This document shows, one piece after another, positions 46,191 through 59,800 of a stretch of DNA of 64,000 nt (position 1 is the first letter of the stretch; each line of letters begins with the position of its first letter). Source of the stretch: Unio delphinus (Eukaryota; Mollusca; Bivalvia; Unionida; Unionidae); the NCBI GenBank assembly GCA_029339505.1, contig JAQISU010000132.1:4207501-4271500 (forward strand). The letters are read 5' to 3'. The position numbers and the translations under genes are program-made. The notes below the pieces were generated by a model. It ran no database searches. It saw nothing but the letters and a program-made list of their open reading frames with translations, and was not told where the DNA came from.

Positions 46191-46849
46191 AGTGTTTCAA
46201 GGAAAAGTTTAAAAATGCAAAATAACATAAAATAAAAATATGCAAATACAGGTCCAAGTGTCATCAACTAAACAGAAACCAACAAATTCGGAAAACATAA
46301 TGGCCTTGAAGAAGAGTAGATTGGGTTATCCGTGGGCCAATGTCTAAACTTGAAATTTTTTTTACTACTGTAATGTCTGGAAATCTTGGGACATGAAAAA
46401 AAAAAATTTCTGTGTCCTTATATATAGGCATGCAAAACAATAACTTTCTGTAACTTGACAGTTATTAAACTGTTATAAAGTATAATGATTTGGGACCTAT
46501 AATCATGAGGTTTTTTTGGTGGCATCTTTGAAACCCTGTTTTCACTTAATGTTGATCGATCTTCCCGGTTTAATATAGATGAAATTTGCGAAGACTCTGT
46601 TTCTCCCTGTGAAGCACCCTATTGTCACACAGGATGTGTCCTATTATCTTATTCTGGTCAGCTATGCCCAAATTGCACAGTAGCACAAGATTAGTCTTAA
46701 ATAAACATGCAGAAAAGCCAGCGTGACTAATTAAAAGTTAATCCTTTTTCAATGCAATTATTTTGTGAAACTAACTGGCCCTCCAACACATTTCAAAGAA
46801 ACCATGTTCTACACTACTGTGTGTTATGCAAGCACCAACAAATGACACA

Positions 46850-47187
46850 TGCCACACCCACCTCCACACTCAAAACAGCAATTTCCAGCAATAATGGATA
46901 ACATGATGTCTCAATGAATAAATCAACTAAGAAACAAATCCATAAATGCCAAACCCAAGATCCCTCAAAGTATTAAACCAACAATCAACCACCTTAAAAT
47001 AAACCCTCTAAACCCAACTACCCCTCTACTATAGACAGCTCCAGAAGAAACCTATTTAGGTAAAGGAAAGCTAACTATGGAAAAGAAAAACCCACCACCA
47101 CTCCTACCCAAACTGTAAAACAGGATACAAGTACTAACAAATCCTCTCCCTCAGGCAACAAAATCAAAATTTCATTCACTGCAACAT

Positions 47188-47263
<76 letters not shown>

Positions 47264-48228
47264 GTAGGGACAAGAAACTACTCAACCTTGCAACAACATC
47301 ATACTGGTAACAAGTGCCAGTTCCAAAGCAATCCACGGGAAATTTAGGTTAATTAGACTAAAAACTGACTAGTATCCAATTGTTCACTATATCACTTTTA
47401 ACCAAATGGAAAAATTCTTGCAACTGGAAAACCTATGCCACATTATATTTAAAATCGAAAAGCACCACAAATTACTCAAATCTGACAGCAATGACATCCC
47501 AATCAACTTAGAAACTTTCGACAATAGTCCACTAATCAGTTTGGAAACCTAATCATTTGTGGTGACTTCAATGCCCACAATGAACTATGGGGAGACAGTA
47601 GAAAGGATAAACGATGCAAATTAAAGGATAATGGATTGCTGAATCCAACCTAACCATATTCAATGATGGGTCAAAAACCTGACTTAATCCTGCGTATGGC
47701 TCCCTCACAGACATCCATCTTACTATATGCACACCTAAATTAGCAAAACGTACAAACTGGATCAGCATAATGCATTAGGCACTGACCATTTCCCCGTCAT
47801 AATCTCCCTCCGAATATCAATTAAGTAAAACACCATCCACATGAAGATATGGTAAAGCTGATTGGGATAACTTTATAAACACCCTAGCCGCTATTAATAT
47901 CAATGCTTGATGACCCAGATATAACAATATTCCATGACAATGTAATTAATTCAATACTTAATGCAGTTATCCAAAATATTCCTAAAAAAAACCCCACTCA
48001 AATTAAGCAATCAGTACCATGGTAGGATGAATATTGTCTAAAAGCACATGAGATAAAATAAACAGTCCCTAAGTATCAGTGAACAAGAGACTCAATAGAT
48101 TTCATGCAATATAACGAAAAAGTTAAACACCTTAAGGGATCATAAAACTAGCCAAAGAAAAGATTTGGTAACACATATGTTCCAAATTAAACCTCAAATT
48201 TAACTCTAAAGATGTATGGGACAGATAA
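46850..48228 (+). pseudogene. I/Jockey-like LINE, 5' part with endonuclease
   Basis: Plus-strand, A/C-rich decayed coding sequence. At 47545-47590 it reads NLIICGDFNAHNELWG, the GDFN motif of the APE-type endonuclease, and at about 47780 GTDHFPVIISL, the SDH-type motif near the domain end. Stops and frameshifts are frequent. A (TA)n tract (47192-47260) lies inside it. The coding sequence is interrupted at about 48229-48236 by an opposite-strand LINE and resumes at about 51798. The 5' limit is uncertain. Confidence 0.75.
47192..47260. repeat. (TA)n microsatellite
   Basis: About 68 bp of TA within the older LINE. Confidence 0.97.
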
Positions 48229-48232
48229 AGTT

Positions 48233-48280
<48 letters not shown>

Positions 48281-51200
48281 GACTTTGTATAGCGCCTAAT
48301 CTTTCAAAGCTCTAAACGCTTTACACCATCAATAATGATATGACTACACTACAGAACAACACATGACAAAAACAATGAAATTGGAAAACATAAAAGCATG
48401 GTGAAAACATATAAGATACAACACATGATTAGGTTGCTAAGTTAGTCCCTGCAGTTGAAACAGGTGAGTCTTAAGAGTACTCTTGAAAAGGGACCACGGT
48501 GTCTTTGTGTCTAATTTCAATGGGCAATTCGTTCCACATCGCTGGGACCTGATGTGCAAACGAACGTTGTCCATATGACTTTGTTTTCACCTTGGGAACA
48601 ATGAGTATAAGATTATCAGAAGAAGAGCGTAAGGATCTAGCAGGTGCATACACATGGGTGAGGCTGGATGGGTATGTTGGACTGGAGTCTGTCATTGCAA
48701 CATAGCATATAGAACAAATTTTGTGTTTGATTCTGTATCGAATTGATAGCCAATGTAGGGTACAGAGCAGTGGTGAGGTGTGCTCTGATAGAGGTACTCT
48801 AAAGATGATCCATGCAGCTGTGTTTTAAGTTTTTGAAGTTTCTGGAGTCAATATTGTGATGAACCAGACATAATTGAGTTACAATAGTCCAGTCTTGAAG
48901 GTACTTATGAACACACAAGTGTTTTAGTGGCATCAACTGAAAGCTATTTTATTTATGAATGGAACTGATGCGTCTCAATTCAAGATAAGCAGCCTTGCAC
49001 ATGTTCATGACATGTTGGTGCAATGTGAGAGTACTGTCTACAGTAACGCCTGTGTTCCATACTGACTGTGAGAATTTAATGTTGGTGTTGCTGATATTTA
49101 TTGTCTGAGGTAAAGTATGTGAATGAGAAAGTTTTTGTGTTGTGATCAGAATAGCCTCAGTTTTATCATCATTCATCTGCAGCTTGTTACATGTCATCCA
49201 TGATTTCACATCAGAAATGCACTTCTCTACTCCATGAATGGTAGCATCAACTTAAGTTGGGTGGCTATACTTGTATATTTGGGTGTCATCAGCATACAAT
49301 TGGTGCGACACTGGGTGATGATCTATGACATTTGTGAGCGGCTGACTTGATAGCGGCTTAGTGTACAGAATGAAGAGAACAGGTCAAAGAACATATCCCT
49401 GTGGAACACCACAACATATGTCAACTGGGCTGGAGTGTATTCCATTTGCAGATATAATTTGTGTCCTGTTAACTAAGTAGGAGTTGAACCACTGTAAGGC
49501 TATATTCTGAATGCCAAATACATGCTGGAGACGGTGAAGTAATATATCATGGTCTATTGTGCCAAATGCTGCAGATAAATCCAGGAGAGGGAGGACTGTA
49601 ATCTTTCCAATATCCAAAGCAGAGAGAAGGTCATTAAATAATTTCAGAAGAACAGTTTCCGTACTGTGGCAAGGGTGAAATGCAGACTGTACATTGCTAA
49701 CAAAACTGTTTGAATTCAAATAAGATACAAGTTGGGATAGAACAACCTTTTCTAAGAATTTTTATATGAATGGTAGATTAGAAACTGGGCGGTAGTTCTT
49801 TAAATCATTATGGTCCAGTATTGGTTTCTTCAGCTGTGGCTTTACCATGGCAGTTCTGAAAAATGATGGGGATTCCCCTGATGAGAGAGAGAGAGAGATA
49901 TTAATAACATCAGTTATTGAAGGCAATATTGGGTCAAAGCACTCAAGCAGCAGTGATGTCGGAATTGGATCAGGTTCACAAGACTTTGGTGCACTTTACA
50001 TCAAGATTGTCCGTACTAAATCAATATAAACAGGTTCAAATGCTCCTAACGGTTGTCGCTGAAATTCTGCATCATAACTGTATGGTGACGAATCAGTTGA
50101 ATTGTGCTGTTAAGCGAATCTCTAATGGTTGGTACTTTGTCCTCGAAGAAATTTGCAAATTGGTCTGGTAGGTCTAGTGGAGACAAGGTTGTTGGAAGTG
50201 GTGTACATTTGTTCCTTGACATTAGTTTGTTAGTTATCTCTAAGAACTCTGCAGCCGGAACTATCCGTGATCTTAGTACTGTAGTGAGATGATTTGGCTA
50301 AATGAACTATGTTTGTAACGTTCTTCTTAGCGGCTAAATAGATTTGTTTATGAATAGTGAGTCTGGTGGAACGCCAAAGCCTCTATACTTTTCGGCGATG
50401 TCTTTTAGCAGTGCGAAGCTGGTCCCTAACACTGCTATACCATGGAGAACACTTTTTTTTTATTGATGCTCTGCATTTGGTGGCTGGGGCATATTTTTCA
50501 AGCAATGAACGCAGGCAGTTATCAAGTTGTTCCGCTGTTGGATGTAAGAAAGTTGTTAGGTTTCTTAGATGTCATGCATGAATTTGGTTCTGTTTATCAT
50601 ACGGTGGTTTCTCTTAGTAGCAAATAGAGGTGGAGGGTTAGGGACTGATACGTTGAGATGGTATACAATGCAGAGGTGATCTGATGCAAGTTTGTGGGAT
50701 ACAAGGGTGGATTGGAGAATATTATCATCAATCAAGTCTATAAAGAAACCAGTCTAAAATTTGATCAAGTTTAAGGGTAGGATGGTTAACTTACTGTGTA
50801 AGATTGAAAACATGAATGGAATCTAGGAGTTTTGACATGTATGACTTTCCAGGATAGTCAAAGTGAAAGTTGAAATCTCCAAGAATAATTAGGTTGCCAC
50901 CTATCGAATTTTCATACTCTAAAAGATTTGGAAACTGCTCCAAAAAGAAATTGAAGGTTGTGTTGTACTTAAGGCATTTGATCATGGAATTCTTTGTAAT
51001 TACAGCAATTCCACCTCCGCGAGAGTTGCGGGGGGGGGGGGGGGGGGATGACGACGACTTTATGGAGTAATCGCTGTGTGTTAAATCCGCACACTTAGAT
51101 TCATCGCCTGCGGAATGTAACCAAGTTTCTGTCAGGAAGAAGACGTCAATATTCTGGGAGTTGACAATATTAACAATTTCTGTGATCTTTCCCAGTGATC

Positions 51201-51797
51201 CTACTGATTGAGCATTGAATAATGCAATACGTAGTGGTATCCCTGGGACAGTTGACACAATGACTGACGATTTATGAGGAATTTGAACCAGGTTATTAAA
51301 ATTAACGGCAGAATTTTTAAGTTGTTTATTCGTTACAGGCTCAAGGGAGATAACTGGAATTCTTCTTCCTCTTCTACGCCGGCCAGCTTTGAAAGAACGT
51401 TTCTTTTTTTGCTTCCGATTACATTTATGAAATGATGTATGTATTCACAGTTCGTTTAGTCGTGAGCACAATGTAGTATCTAGAACCAAGGCGTGGTCAT
51501 TTAATCCAATTAATGAGGGTCCATCGTACTGTAAGCGGTCACGTGATGGCGGTTTATTCAAAAACAAATGACGTCTTAACATTGGGACAAAACAGCTGAG
51601 AAAAATTCTAATTGTTCTCGTTTCCAAAACAAGGAGATGACTTAACACATATGAACGGAACAGCCAATGTATGATGAAACACAATAATGTAGACGATGAT
51701 AGAGAACAAGCACAAATATCATAAATATAGCACAAATTCGGAAGAGCCTGTCTTGAGCAGTTAAGCGATGGCGGCCATCTTTCCGAAAGTCAATGGG
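48229..51797 (-). mobile_element. CR1/L2-like LINE, nearly full length, inactivated
   Basis: Minus strand. The 3' end is a (ATT)n tail at 48229-48278. ORF2 remains: endonuclease at 51258-50791 (RIALFNAQSVG, FFLTETW, GDFNFHF); reverse transcriptase at about 49720-49210 (LLDLSAAFGTIDHDILL, where a catalytic-region D has become G; VPQGYVL then a stop; LYADDTQIY intact at about 49284); C-terminal part at 48695-48471. Several stops and frameshifts break it. A ~20-bp G run at 51028-51048 falls in the endonuclease. The right (5') border at about 51797 is set by where the older plus-strand LINE resumes. Shares family with 21656-22213. Confidence 0.85.
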
Positions 51798-53600
51798 GAA
51801 ATCTATTAACTTAACACCTAAGCTCAAAAATGACACAACCAACCATGACAAAGCTGATTTACTTGTTAATCGTTTGTCAGCCATGAGCAGTAATGCCAAA
51901 TACAGTAGGAACTTTCAAGAACATAGAGAGAAAGCTGAAACCACACTTCCTAACTTAAAGACCTAGGATTCAAGAACTCGGCTATAATTCCAAAATCACC
52001 CGTTAAACAAATAGATAATAGCGCAAGGGAAAGAAAAGAGAAGAAGTCTCTTCTGGAAATGATCAAATATATCAAGAACTCACTACCAGTCGGCTGGGAC
52101 CAAGTAATTATCATCCCAATCCCTAAACCAGGTAAAGGCCCTAATAATATTAACTCTATCATCCCATCTAACTCACTAATAACATAAGTAAACTAAACCA
52201 GGTAAAGACCCTAATAATATTAACTCTATCATCCCATGTAACTCACTAATAACAGATGTAAACTGATGGAAACAATCATAGCCAACATATAAAAACACCA
52301 ACCAGAAAGTAACAAACTTCTATTAGAAAACCAATATGGTTTCCGTAACATGCACTCCACCACAAATATACTAGTAGGACAAGAAGCGAAATTTAACAAG
52401 CTTTCAACTCCAAAAGAAAAAAATCAGACTAACAACTTAAAGCAGTCTTCTGTGACCTTGAAAGAGCATTTGATCTTGACTGATTGCAAAACTCAAACCA
52501 CTTTTGAAGTAATGAACGCATGTTTAACTGGATCAAAAACTTCCTAACAGGTTGCAAAGTAATCACTAGAGTAGGAAACACCACCTCAACAGAATACCTC
52601 ATTGAAGATGATTAACAACCTTGACCTTAACCTAGAGATAAAACAGGTTAACATTTCCCAATGTACTGATGAAAGAAGCATCTGGAGGGCAAGAAACCCT
52701 GCTAGCAAGCAAGTAGTCAAAGAAATCCAAAACAACCTAGATAACATTGGGAGACGGGCAGAAGAATGGGGATTTAAGATCTCACATGAACAAAACAACA
52801 ATAAGCTTTCCCCTAAATGTAATGACCAGATAATTTACCCCAACTTCTATATTCAGAAACAGTAAATCAAATAAAATAAGTTAGTAGATTTCCAAGGTAA
52901 GTTCTTTTATAATCACCTAATTTGGAAACACCAGATTCGAAAACTAATTCAAAACTGCAATAAAGAAACTAATCTCTAAGAAATCTTAAAGGGACCACCT
53001 GGGGATCCACTCAAGTAACCTTATTAACCATCTATATATCAGTTATAAGGTCAAAGCTAGTATGTGGATGTCAAGTTTACAACTCGGCAAAACAAACATT
53101 ACTGAACAAACTGGATACCATCCAAATGAAAGAATACTATGTTTTCATTGGCACTCTACCATCAACATAATTGGACGAACTTCAAGTCCTCATCGGTGAA
53201 CTGCCATTCAAAATAAGTAAAGAAATTTTCCTCCGATACTCCTCAAATCTACCTGACTTGCATCCTACAAAAGTAATCATAAGCAAATGCAACAAACCAT
53301 AGTTGCAAACTAGTTCCTAACCCACTAGATGGCAAACAAATTCTGGAACTCAAGGAAAACACTTGCTCTTCAAGAAGAGTACATTCACTCTCCTGACGTC
53401 AACCCTTGGTCAAACTCTATCCCTAGCATCAAGACTATAGTCACCAAATATGGAAATACAAATCTAAACTCAAATCCATCATAGCATGAAACCACCCAAA
53501 GTTAACAGCCTGGACCAAAAACTTAAGAATTGCACTGAAACCAGAAAAACAAAATTAGCCTGAAGTTTTGGCAAACATCTAGGACCCAAACATGGAGCCT
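51798..53600 (+). pseudogene. I/Jockey-like LINE, 3' part with reverse transcriptase
   Basis: Continuation of the LINE broken at 48229. After a linker rich in charged residues come reverse-transcriptase traces: IPIPKPGKGPNN (about 52110-52150), NQYGFRNMHSTT (about 52330-52365), NWIKNFLTG (about 52530-52555), a degraded ADD-type site (about 52660-52690), EEWGFKIS (about 52760-52785) and LVCGCQVYNSAKQTLLNKLD (about 53065-53120). A 60-bp segment with KPGK is duplicated (52126-52190 and 52195-52256). Too many stops to function. Confidence 0.75.
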
Positions 53601-54184
53601 CTACAACTTACCCAGATTTCCTTACAATAAATTACTACTAGCAGATGGGCACCATTGACATGTCCTGGGGGACCTGAATACTCAGCAAGGGTTTCCCTCT
53701 AGCTCAAAAATAACAACCTGTAAAGCATACATATCCCATCCAAACACTCTCTAAGACCAGTTTAATATACATAGAGAGACGGGCACTTTTGATAAATTTG
53801 GTGTTCATTGTGTTGTCATACTAATTTACAATGGGTTTTTTCCTGCACAATAGGATGCTAATTTTAATGAGTTAGGTATTTACAATTTCAATGTTAAACA
53901 TAATTACCGGTACACTGATATAAAATGTCCACTGCAAAATGCATAAGCAAACAATAATCAAGTCAAAAGGAAGAGGTAGTGTTACAGCAACTCGCGATTG
54001 CTAAATTCTTGTTATTGTTTGATCAAATTATACACAAATCTAAATTAGGTAGATACAGTGAGAAAAGACAAATAAAAAAATTACTTTTCAAACAAGTTTA
54101 TGCCTAATATTTTTAACAATTATACACGACAACCAAGATAAATATAAATATACTATATTTTAAAGATAAGCTTGCCTAATAAAT
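53601..54184. other. Intergenic/intronic DNA
   Basis: Nothing recognised beyond the decayed LINE tail. It lies inside the inferred CARD intron. Confidence 0.45.
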
Positions 54185-54525
54185 GCTTTTAGAACTTACC
54201 TTGTGCATCTTGGGTAGGCTTATACATCGATCAATCACTTTTTTGGTGTTATACCTGTTCGATTTGGGGGTCAGCTTATACACGAGTCATGCACTTTGAA
54301 GTGTTTATATTTGTTCAGTTTGGGGGTCAGCTTATACACGAGTCATGCACTTTGAAGTGTTTATATTTGTTCAGTTTGGGGGTCAGCTTATACACGAGTC
54401 ATGCACTTTGAAGTGTTTATGTCTGTTCAGTTTGGGGGTCAGCTTATACATGAGTTATGCACTTTGAAGTGTTTATATTTGTTCAGTTTGGGGGTCAGCT
54501 TATACATGGGTCAATCACTTTTTGT
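54185..54525. repeat. 56-bp minisatellite, left part
   Basis: About six units with GTTCAGTTTGGGGGTCAGCT plus TATACACGAGTCATGCACTT. A further unit lies at 54723-54760, beyond a LINE ORF1 fragment. Confidence 0.9.
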
Positions 54526-54722
54526 GTTTATACCTAAGAGAATTATCAAATGCCCCAACTGCAGAGGACCACACCGCCCCAGAGAATCTGAATGCCCCTA
54601 TAATATTAAAATAAAATAATGAACCTCATCAATGCCAAACATTTGACATATCAAGCAATTTTAAAAAAGACCAACTGATAACAGCAATAACAACTTCCAT
54701 CAAATCGGAACAAAGTAAGCCT
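54526..54722 (+). pseudogene. LINE ORF1 fragment with CCHC zinc knuckle
   Basis: Reads IIKCPNCRGPHRPRESECPY, a Gag-type zinc knuckle typical of ORF1 of I/Jockey-like LINEs. A stop follows shortly after. It interrupts the 56-bp minisatellite, whose unit resumes at 54723. Confidence 0.7.
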
Positions 54723-54837
54723 CTGTTCAGTTTGGGGGTCAGCTTATACATGAATGGGCTTATATGAGTATATACAGTAATGGATGATCTCATGACTCCT
54801 ATTCATTATTTTAATAAAACTGACTAGCACTAATTTA

Positions 54838-55165
54838 TTGTAATGTTATCATGAGCAATATTAATTAAGTGTGTAATATTATACTGACTTCTACTAATTA
54901 TTGTAACATTAGACTGACTCTTATTTATTATTTATTGTAACTTTAGACACTATTATTTTTATAATTAATTGTAACATTAGACTGACTCTAATTTGTATTT
55001 ATTGTAACAATATACTGACTTCTACTAATTATTGTAACATTAGACTGACTCTTATTTTTTATTTATTGCAACATTAGACTGACTCTTATTTTTACTCTTT
55101 TTTTAAAAAAAAAAATTTTGTAACACTATACTTACTCCTATTATATAATTATTGCAAACAATACC
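54838..55165. repeat. ~38-bp minisatellite
   Basis: Units with ATTGTAACATTAGACTGACT followed by CTTATTTATT, about eight copies with variation. Confidence 0.85.
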
Positions 55166-55569
55166 ACCTGACAATAGTAACAGTAATGTCAAATCACTGT
55201 CCTTATAGCACTTTAAAATGATAAGAATTACTTTGGTGATAATTCTATATTTATACAACTATCAGTTCTTGAGGAGTGGTTTCAGTGAGACTTTCAGGAA
55301 AGCTGCCATATTGAATGTCAGACTGACTTCATTTTCATTCCAACTGGATGAAGTAAGGCGTCTGGTGACTTTCAATTCAGGGTTTTTACAGTGATAACAA
55401 GAATTTCAAGATATCATATGACACCAATATTGTATGTCAGATTTGTAATGTGCTCATTTTGTACAAACTAAACACTGTAATAAATTTCTAATAATATCCT
55501 CATGTTGATATGACCATCCATTCAGAAGAAGTAGAAATAGCAACATAAGCAAACATTTCAGTTACATTT

Positions 55570-55845
55570 AGGGCCAAATAGACTTTGGCATGAGAGGCAG
55601 GGCAACTTGACTTTGGCATGAGCAGCAGGGCAACTATACCCTGACAAATGGGGCAGGGCAACTAGACTTTGGCACAGGGGCAGAGCAAATCGACTTTGGC
55701 ATGAGAATCAGGGCAACTATACCCTGACATATGGGGCAGGGCAACTAGACTTTGGCATGAGGGACAGGGCAACTAGACTGTCATATGAGGGGCAGGGTAA
55801 CTAGACTGTGGCATAGGGGCAGGGTAACTAGACTTTGGGATGAAT
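55570..55845. repeat. ~30-bp minisatellite
   Basis: About nine G-rich units with GACTTTGGCATGAGRGGCAG plus GGCAACTA. Confidence 0.92.
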
Positions 55846-56236
55846 GTGTATGTGAAGTTTAACTGTAATCTGTCAATTGGTTTTGAATATAATGAGAATG
55901 CAAAGATGGACAACATTTGAGAAGTTCATTTGGTCTTTGGCCAGTAGAACTAAAGAATATTAGAAGCAACAGTTAAATATTCAAATAAACTTGTAGTACC
56001 AAAACCATGACGTCAAATGACCTGAGTTATTATGATGTGAATCGTTTTGAAGAATAATCAAACATGTGCAGTATACAAACTTAGTGTTGAATGTAAGAAA
56101 TAATTTTGTTTTTGTTCATCGGGGTGGAGAATACTGGACCTTTCGTACATAAATTAACGCAATTTAATTCTTAGTACATCAGAACTATGAGGAACTTAAA
56201 AGAGGCATATTTAATATTTTGAGTTACCTCCCTTGG
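55846..56236. other. Intronic DNA
   Basis: Nothing recognised. Confidence 0.4.
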
Positions 56237-56463
56237 CCCTTAGTTGACACCGGCTTGTGGTTCAAGTGCCATTTACTGCACACATGACAACTTGATAGAT
56301 GATGAACTTTGGAAAACCCAAAGACTAAGAAACCACAGGATGCCACTAAAAAGCTTTCTCACATACCCATGATGGCTGAGCCAAGATTCAAACCCAAGAA
56401 AACATACGAGATGTCTGTAATCTATACAGGTGAGTACTTTAGATGACTCAATCACCTGGGGAC
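56237..56463 (-). mobile_element. SINE-A, diverged copy 3
   Basis: Shares AAGCTTTCTCACATA, the downstream TTCAAACCCA (B-box side) and the ACTTTAGAnnACTCnnnCACCnGG head with copies 1 and 2, but with many substitutions. Older insertion. Confidence 0.65.
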
Positions 56464-56890
56464 CATAGTTGATACAAAAAAGAAATCATCTCTGTCCATA
56501 TGACATACAGTTGGGTACAAGAGGATGTAATCAGTCCCACTAACCAGGGAAACTTGGATAATTTAGTTTCTAGCCAACATAATACTACTTGGATCATTGA
56601 CTAAACCTATTTGTGTAGACAGAATAAATTAAAACGATTTCATTTTCTCCAATAATACTGGAGAAAATGTCAGATATTTCTTTACATTAAAAATAACATT
56701 TAATAACATTCAAGCACTTAAACATTAAAATGTTGGTATAAATTATTAATAAAGAAGAACAATATAGCAATATATAGAAATAACATATCCTTATACAATT
56801 TACAAAGTATTGCATCTGAAAGAAATATTTTCATTCAATCTGCCAACTTTCCTTTCAATTCATTTCGCTTATCATTTTAAACACTTGTCT

Positions 56891-59800
56891 TAATACAGAG
56901 TTCTCACTAGGATTTTAAAACTAGGAGTCCAGGACTCCTAATTTGGTAAAAATAGGAGTCCCACCAGCATAAGTTGCAGTCCCACCAGCAAAAGTTGCAG
57001 TGCCCAGAAACATTCTGAAGCGACTAAATGGCCATTAAAATGCCCGGAATAAACAAATACAAAACTTTTATCAGTTTTACATGTATTTCTTTGCAATTAT
57101 TTATTATTCTTTAAAACAGTATGCATTAAAATCTATATCATGTACAAATATATTCTGAACTACAGTATAGTTCACTTTCGTCTATGTCGCGTTTTGCAAA
57201 ATTTTCTGATGCTTGGCTTTGGATCATATTCCTCCACACTAGGTCCCTCTTCTTTGACTCGCATCGATTTTGTTAAGGTCTCGTGTTTTAATCTGGACCT
57301 TCCCTTTGTCTTGATTTTGTTCTGCACACTGAAGCCTCTCTCACATGCCACAGATGTCACTGGTGACCCCAACACAATTGCAGCTAGGACTGCAAAATCT
57401 GAAAATACATCTCTGTACTCTGCAGTAGAGTTGCACAGGCTTCTGTCAGTGTGCAGTTCAATGATTTTATTACTACCTTCACTTGGTAGAAATCAGCTTT
57501 GGCTCTTTCACCATCAATAACTCCACCCTCACCACCATAAATATTGATCAATTCCTTTAGTTCATTTTCTCCATGATCATCAAGACTGTTGGCATTTTTG
57601 GGGACTTTGGATGGAATTAGCAGTGTTCAGAAGCTGAAGGTTTTTCATTGATTGTTCATCAAACCTCTCATCTAAGTTTTCAACAAGTTTGTCCAGATAG
57701 TTGTTTGCATCAATCTGAAACTGCAATCTGAGTTGTTCTCTGTCTGTTACCTTCACCCCATGATATAATGACTTTGATTTTGTGAGTTCATCATACACTT
57801 TAGCCAATTCTATCCCATTCTTGGTTTTGAACTGGGTGATTTTCATTCGATTAGATTCTACCATAATGTTCACAGTCTCAATGTCCACATTGTCTCGTTG
57901 AAATACTTGAGATAACTTTCCTACTGCTCCAAGAACGTCTTTAAAGAATCCAGAAACCAGCACAAATGTCACACATTTGACTCTATTTAAAAGTCCCTTT
58001 GCCTCAGAAACACCCTTTGCAGCATCATGTTCAAGCGTAGAATACAGCGTTGGGTAACAGTCCACTATTGCTCTCACTGCTGCTTCCAGAGAAAGCCATC
58101 GGAAACTTGCTGGTTCTTTCAAAGTTACATATTTTATGTTTTCATTCTCCATAATTTCCACCATGGCTCTCAGTTCATTATATCGTACTGCAGAATTGCT
58201 GAAGTACCTATACACCATCTTCAGAGTGTGCTGGTATTCATTAAACAGTGTAATGTCCCTACATGCATGGCCTGCAGCAAGTGCAAGCTTATGAGCAACA
58301 CAGTGTATCTGCATTAGATGCTTGGAGTGATACTTTTTTAGTATAGCACCAACACCATTGAGTCTACCAGTCATAACAGCTGCACCATCACTAGCTAATG
58401 TCATCAGCTTGTTGAGAGGGATTTTCTTTCTCTCAAACAACTTCACTACTTCAGAAACGATTGTTGCAGCTTTTCCATCTATAATACTGATACAATCCAC
58501 AAAATGAGTCACCGACGTATTATTACTACTCAGACACTTCACATAAACATTGAGCTTTTTATGGACAGTCACATCTGTACTTTCATCAATAATAAGTCCC
58601 AAAAATTCTGAATTATTCATGTTGGTGTCTACTACTTCTTCTAAAGTAGAGTTTATGGCCTCCAACATGTCCATCTTTATTTCTTCGCTTGTGTACAATT
58701 TCTTGTGCTCTTGAAGGTCTGGACATTTGTTCTTGATTTGGAGAGCAATCACTTTGTTGTACTGTTTCAGTGGCTGACCCTCTTTCACAATGTAATAAAA
58801 GGTGTTGAATTGTGCCTCTTTTGTGCTGTCACAATCACCTTCTAACTTCCGTTGCTTCTGATCTTCAACAAGCTAAAATCGTAAATATTAAATTATGTAA
58901 TTATTTTTTTAAACAATTAATATAAATATTTTATTGGAACCAATATTTTAAAAAAATATAGTATGCTCATTACAACATGATGTTCCTAAGAATATTAATT
59001 TTTTGAAAAATTATTTTGCCTATTACATTAATTATTTAGTATATAATATTTGCATAATTTTAAGTTTTTTTAAAATTAATTGTAATGAATAAAAGTAGTC
59101 AAAAAATGAATTAATGACTGACTTGACATATTACAAGATCCAGCAATTATTACTTACATTTCAATGAAGTCGGAGGGCATTGGTCATGGTGCGGTTTAAA
59201 ATGCAAATGCACACATACACCCCTTAAATAGCAGTAGTTTTAATACTTGTAATAGTTAGGTAAGATCGACAGATAGAGACAAAAATATTACTTACATGTT
59301 GAACAGTTGCTTTGCGTTGTTTTGCATGATGAGCCTCAGCAGCAAGTAGGTGGTCTCTAGATGTCTCATGCCTAGAAAATGTTGAACTTTGCAAATTTGA
59401 AGAACCGGTTGTTGCCATAGTTTACTTTCCCACATTCTTTACACCAATGACATATAGCTCTTGTTTGTCCATCATAATCAATTTTGTCAATCCAAGGAAA
59501 GTTTTGACTCCAAACACTAAGCCAGGCATCACGTACTTTCTTACACTTGGATAGTGTCGCATCTGAACTATCAGTTCTAGCAACTTTAGCACAGTTCTGA
59601 ATCTCATTTAAATCTTCATCATTTTTTCGTTTAACCCCAAAATACTTGTCTAGATTTGCAAATGGCATTTTGTTCAAGTCTCGATGTGACTTGGTTTCGA
59701 GTTCGCATGCAATATTTATACAGCTACAATCGGAAATGAAATCAATTACAGGATCACAGGGCTTCGCTGATGTAGCAAACTGCAATTCTGTTTTCCGTTT

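Noticed and set aside
49847..50627. Several short plus-strand frames
   Set aside because: They are shadows of the minus-strand CR1/L2-like LINE.
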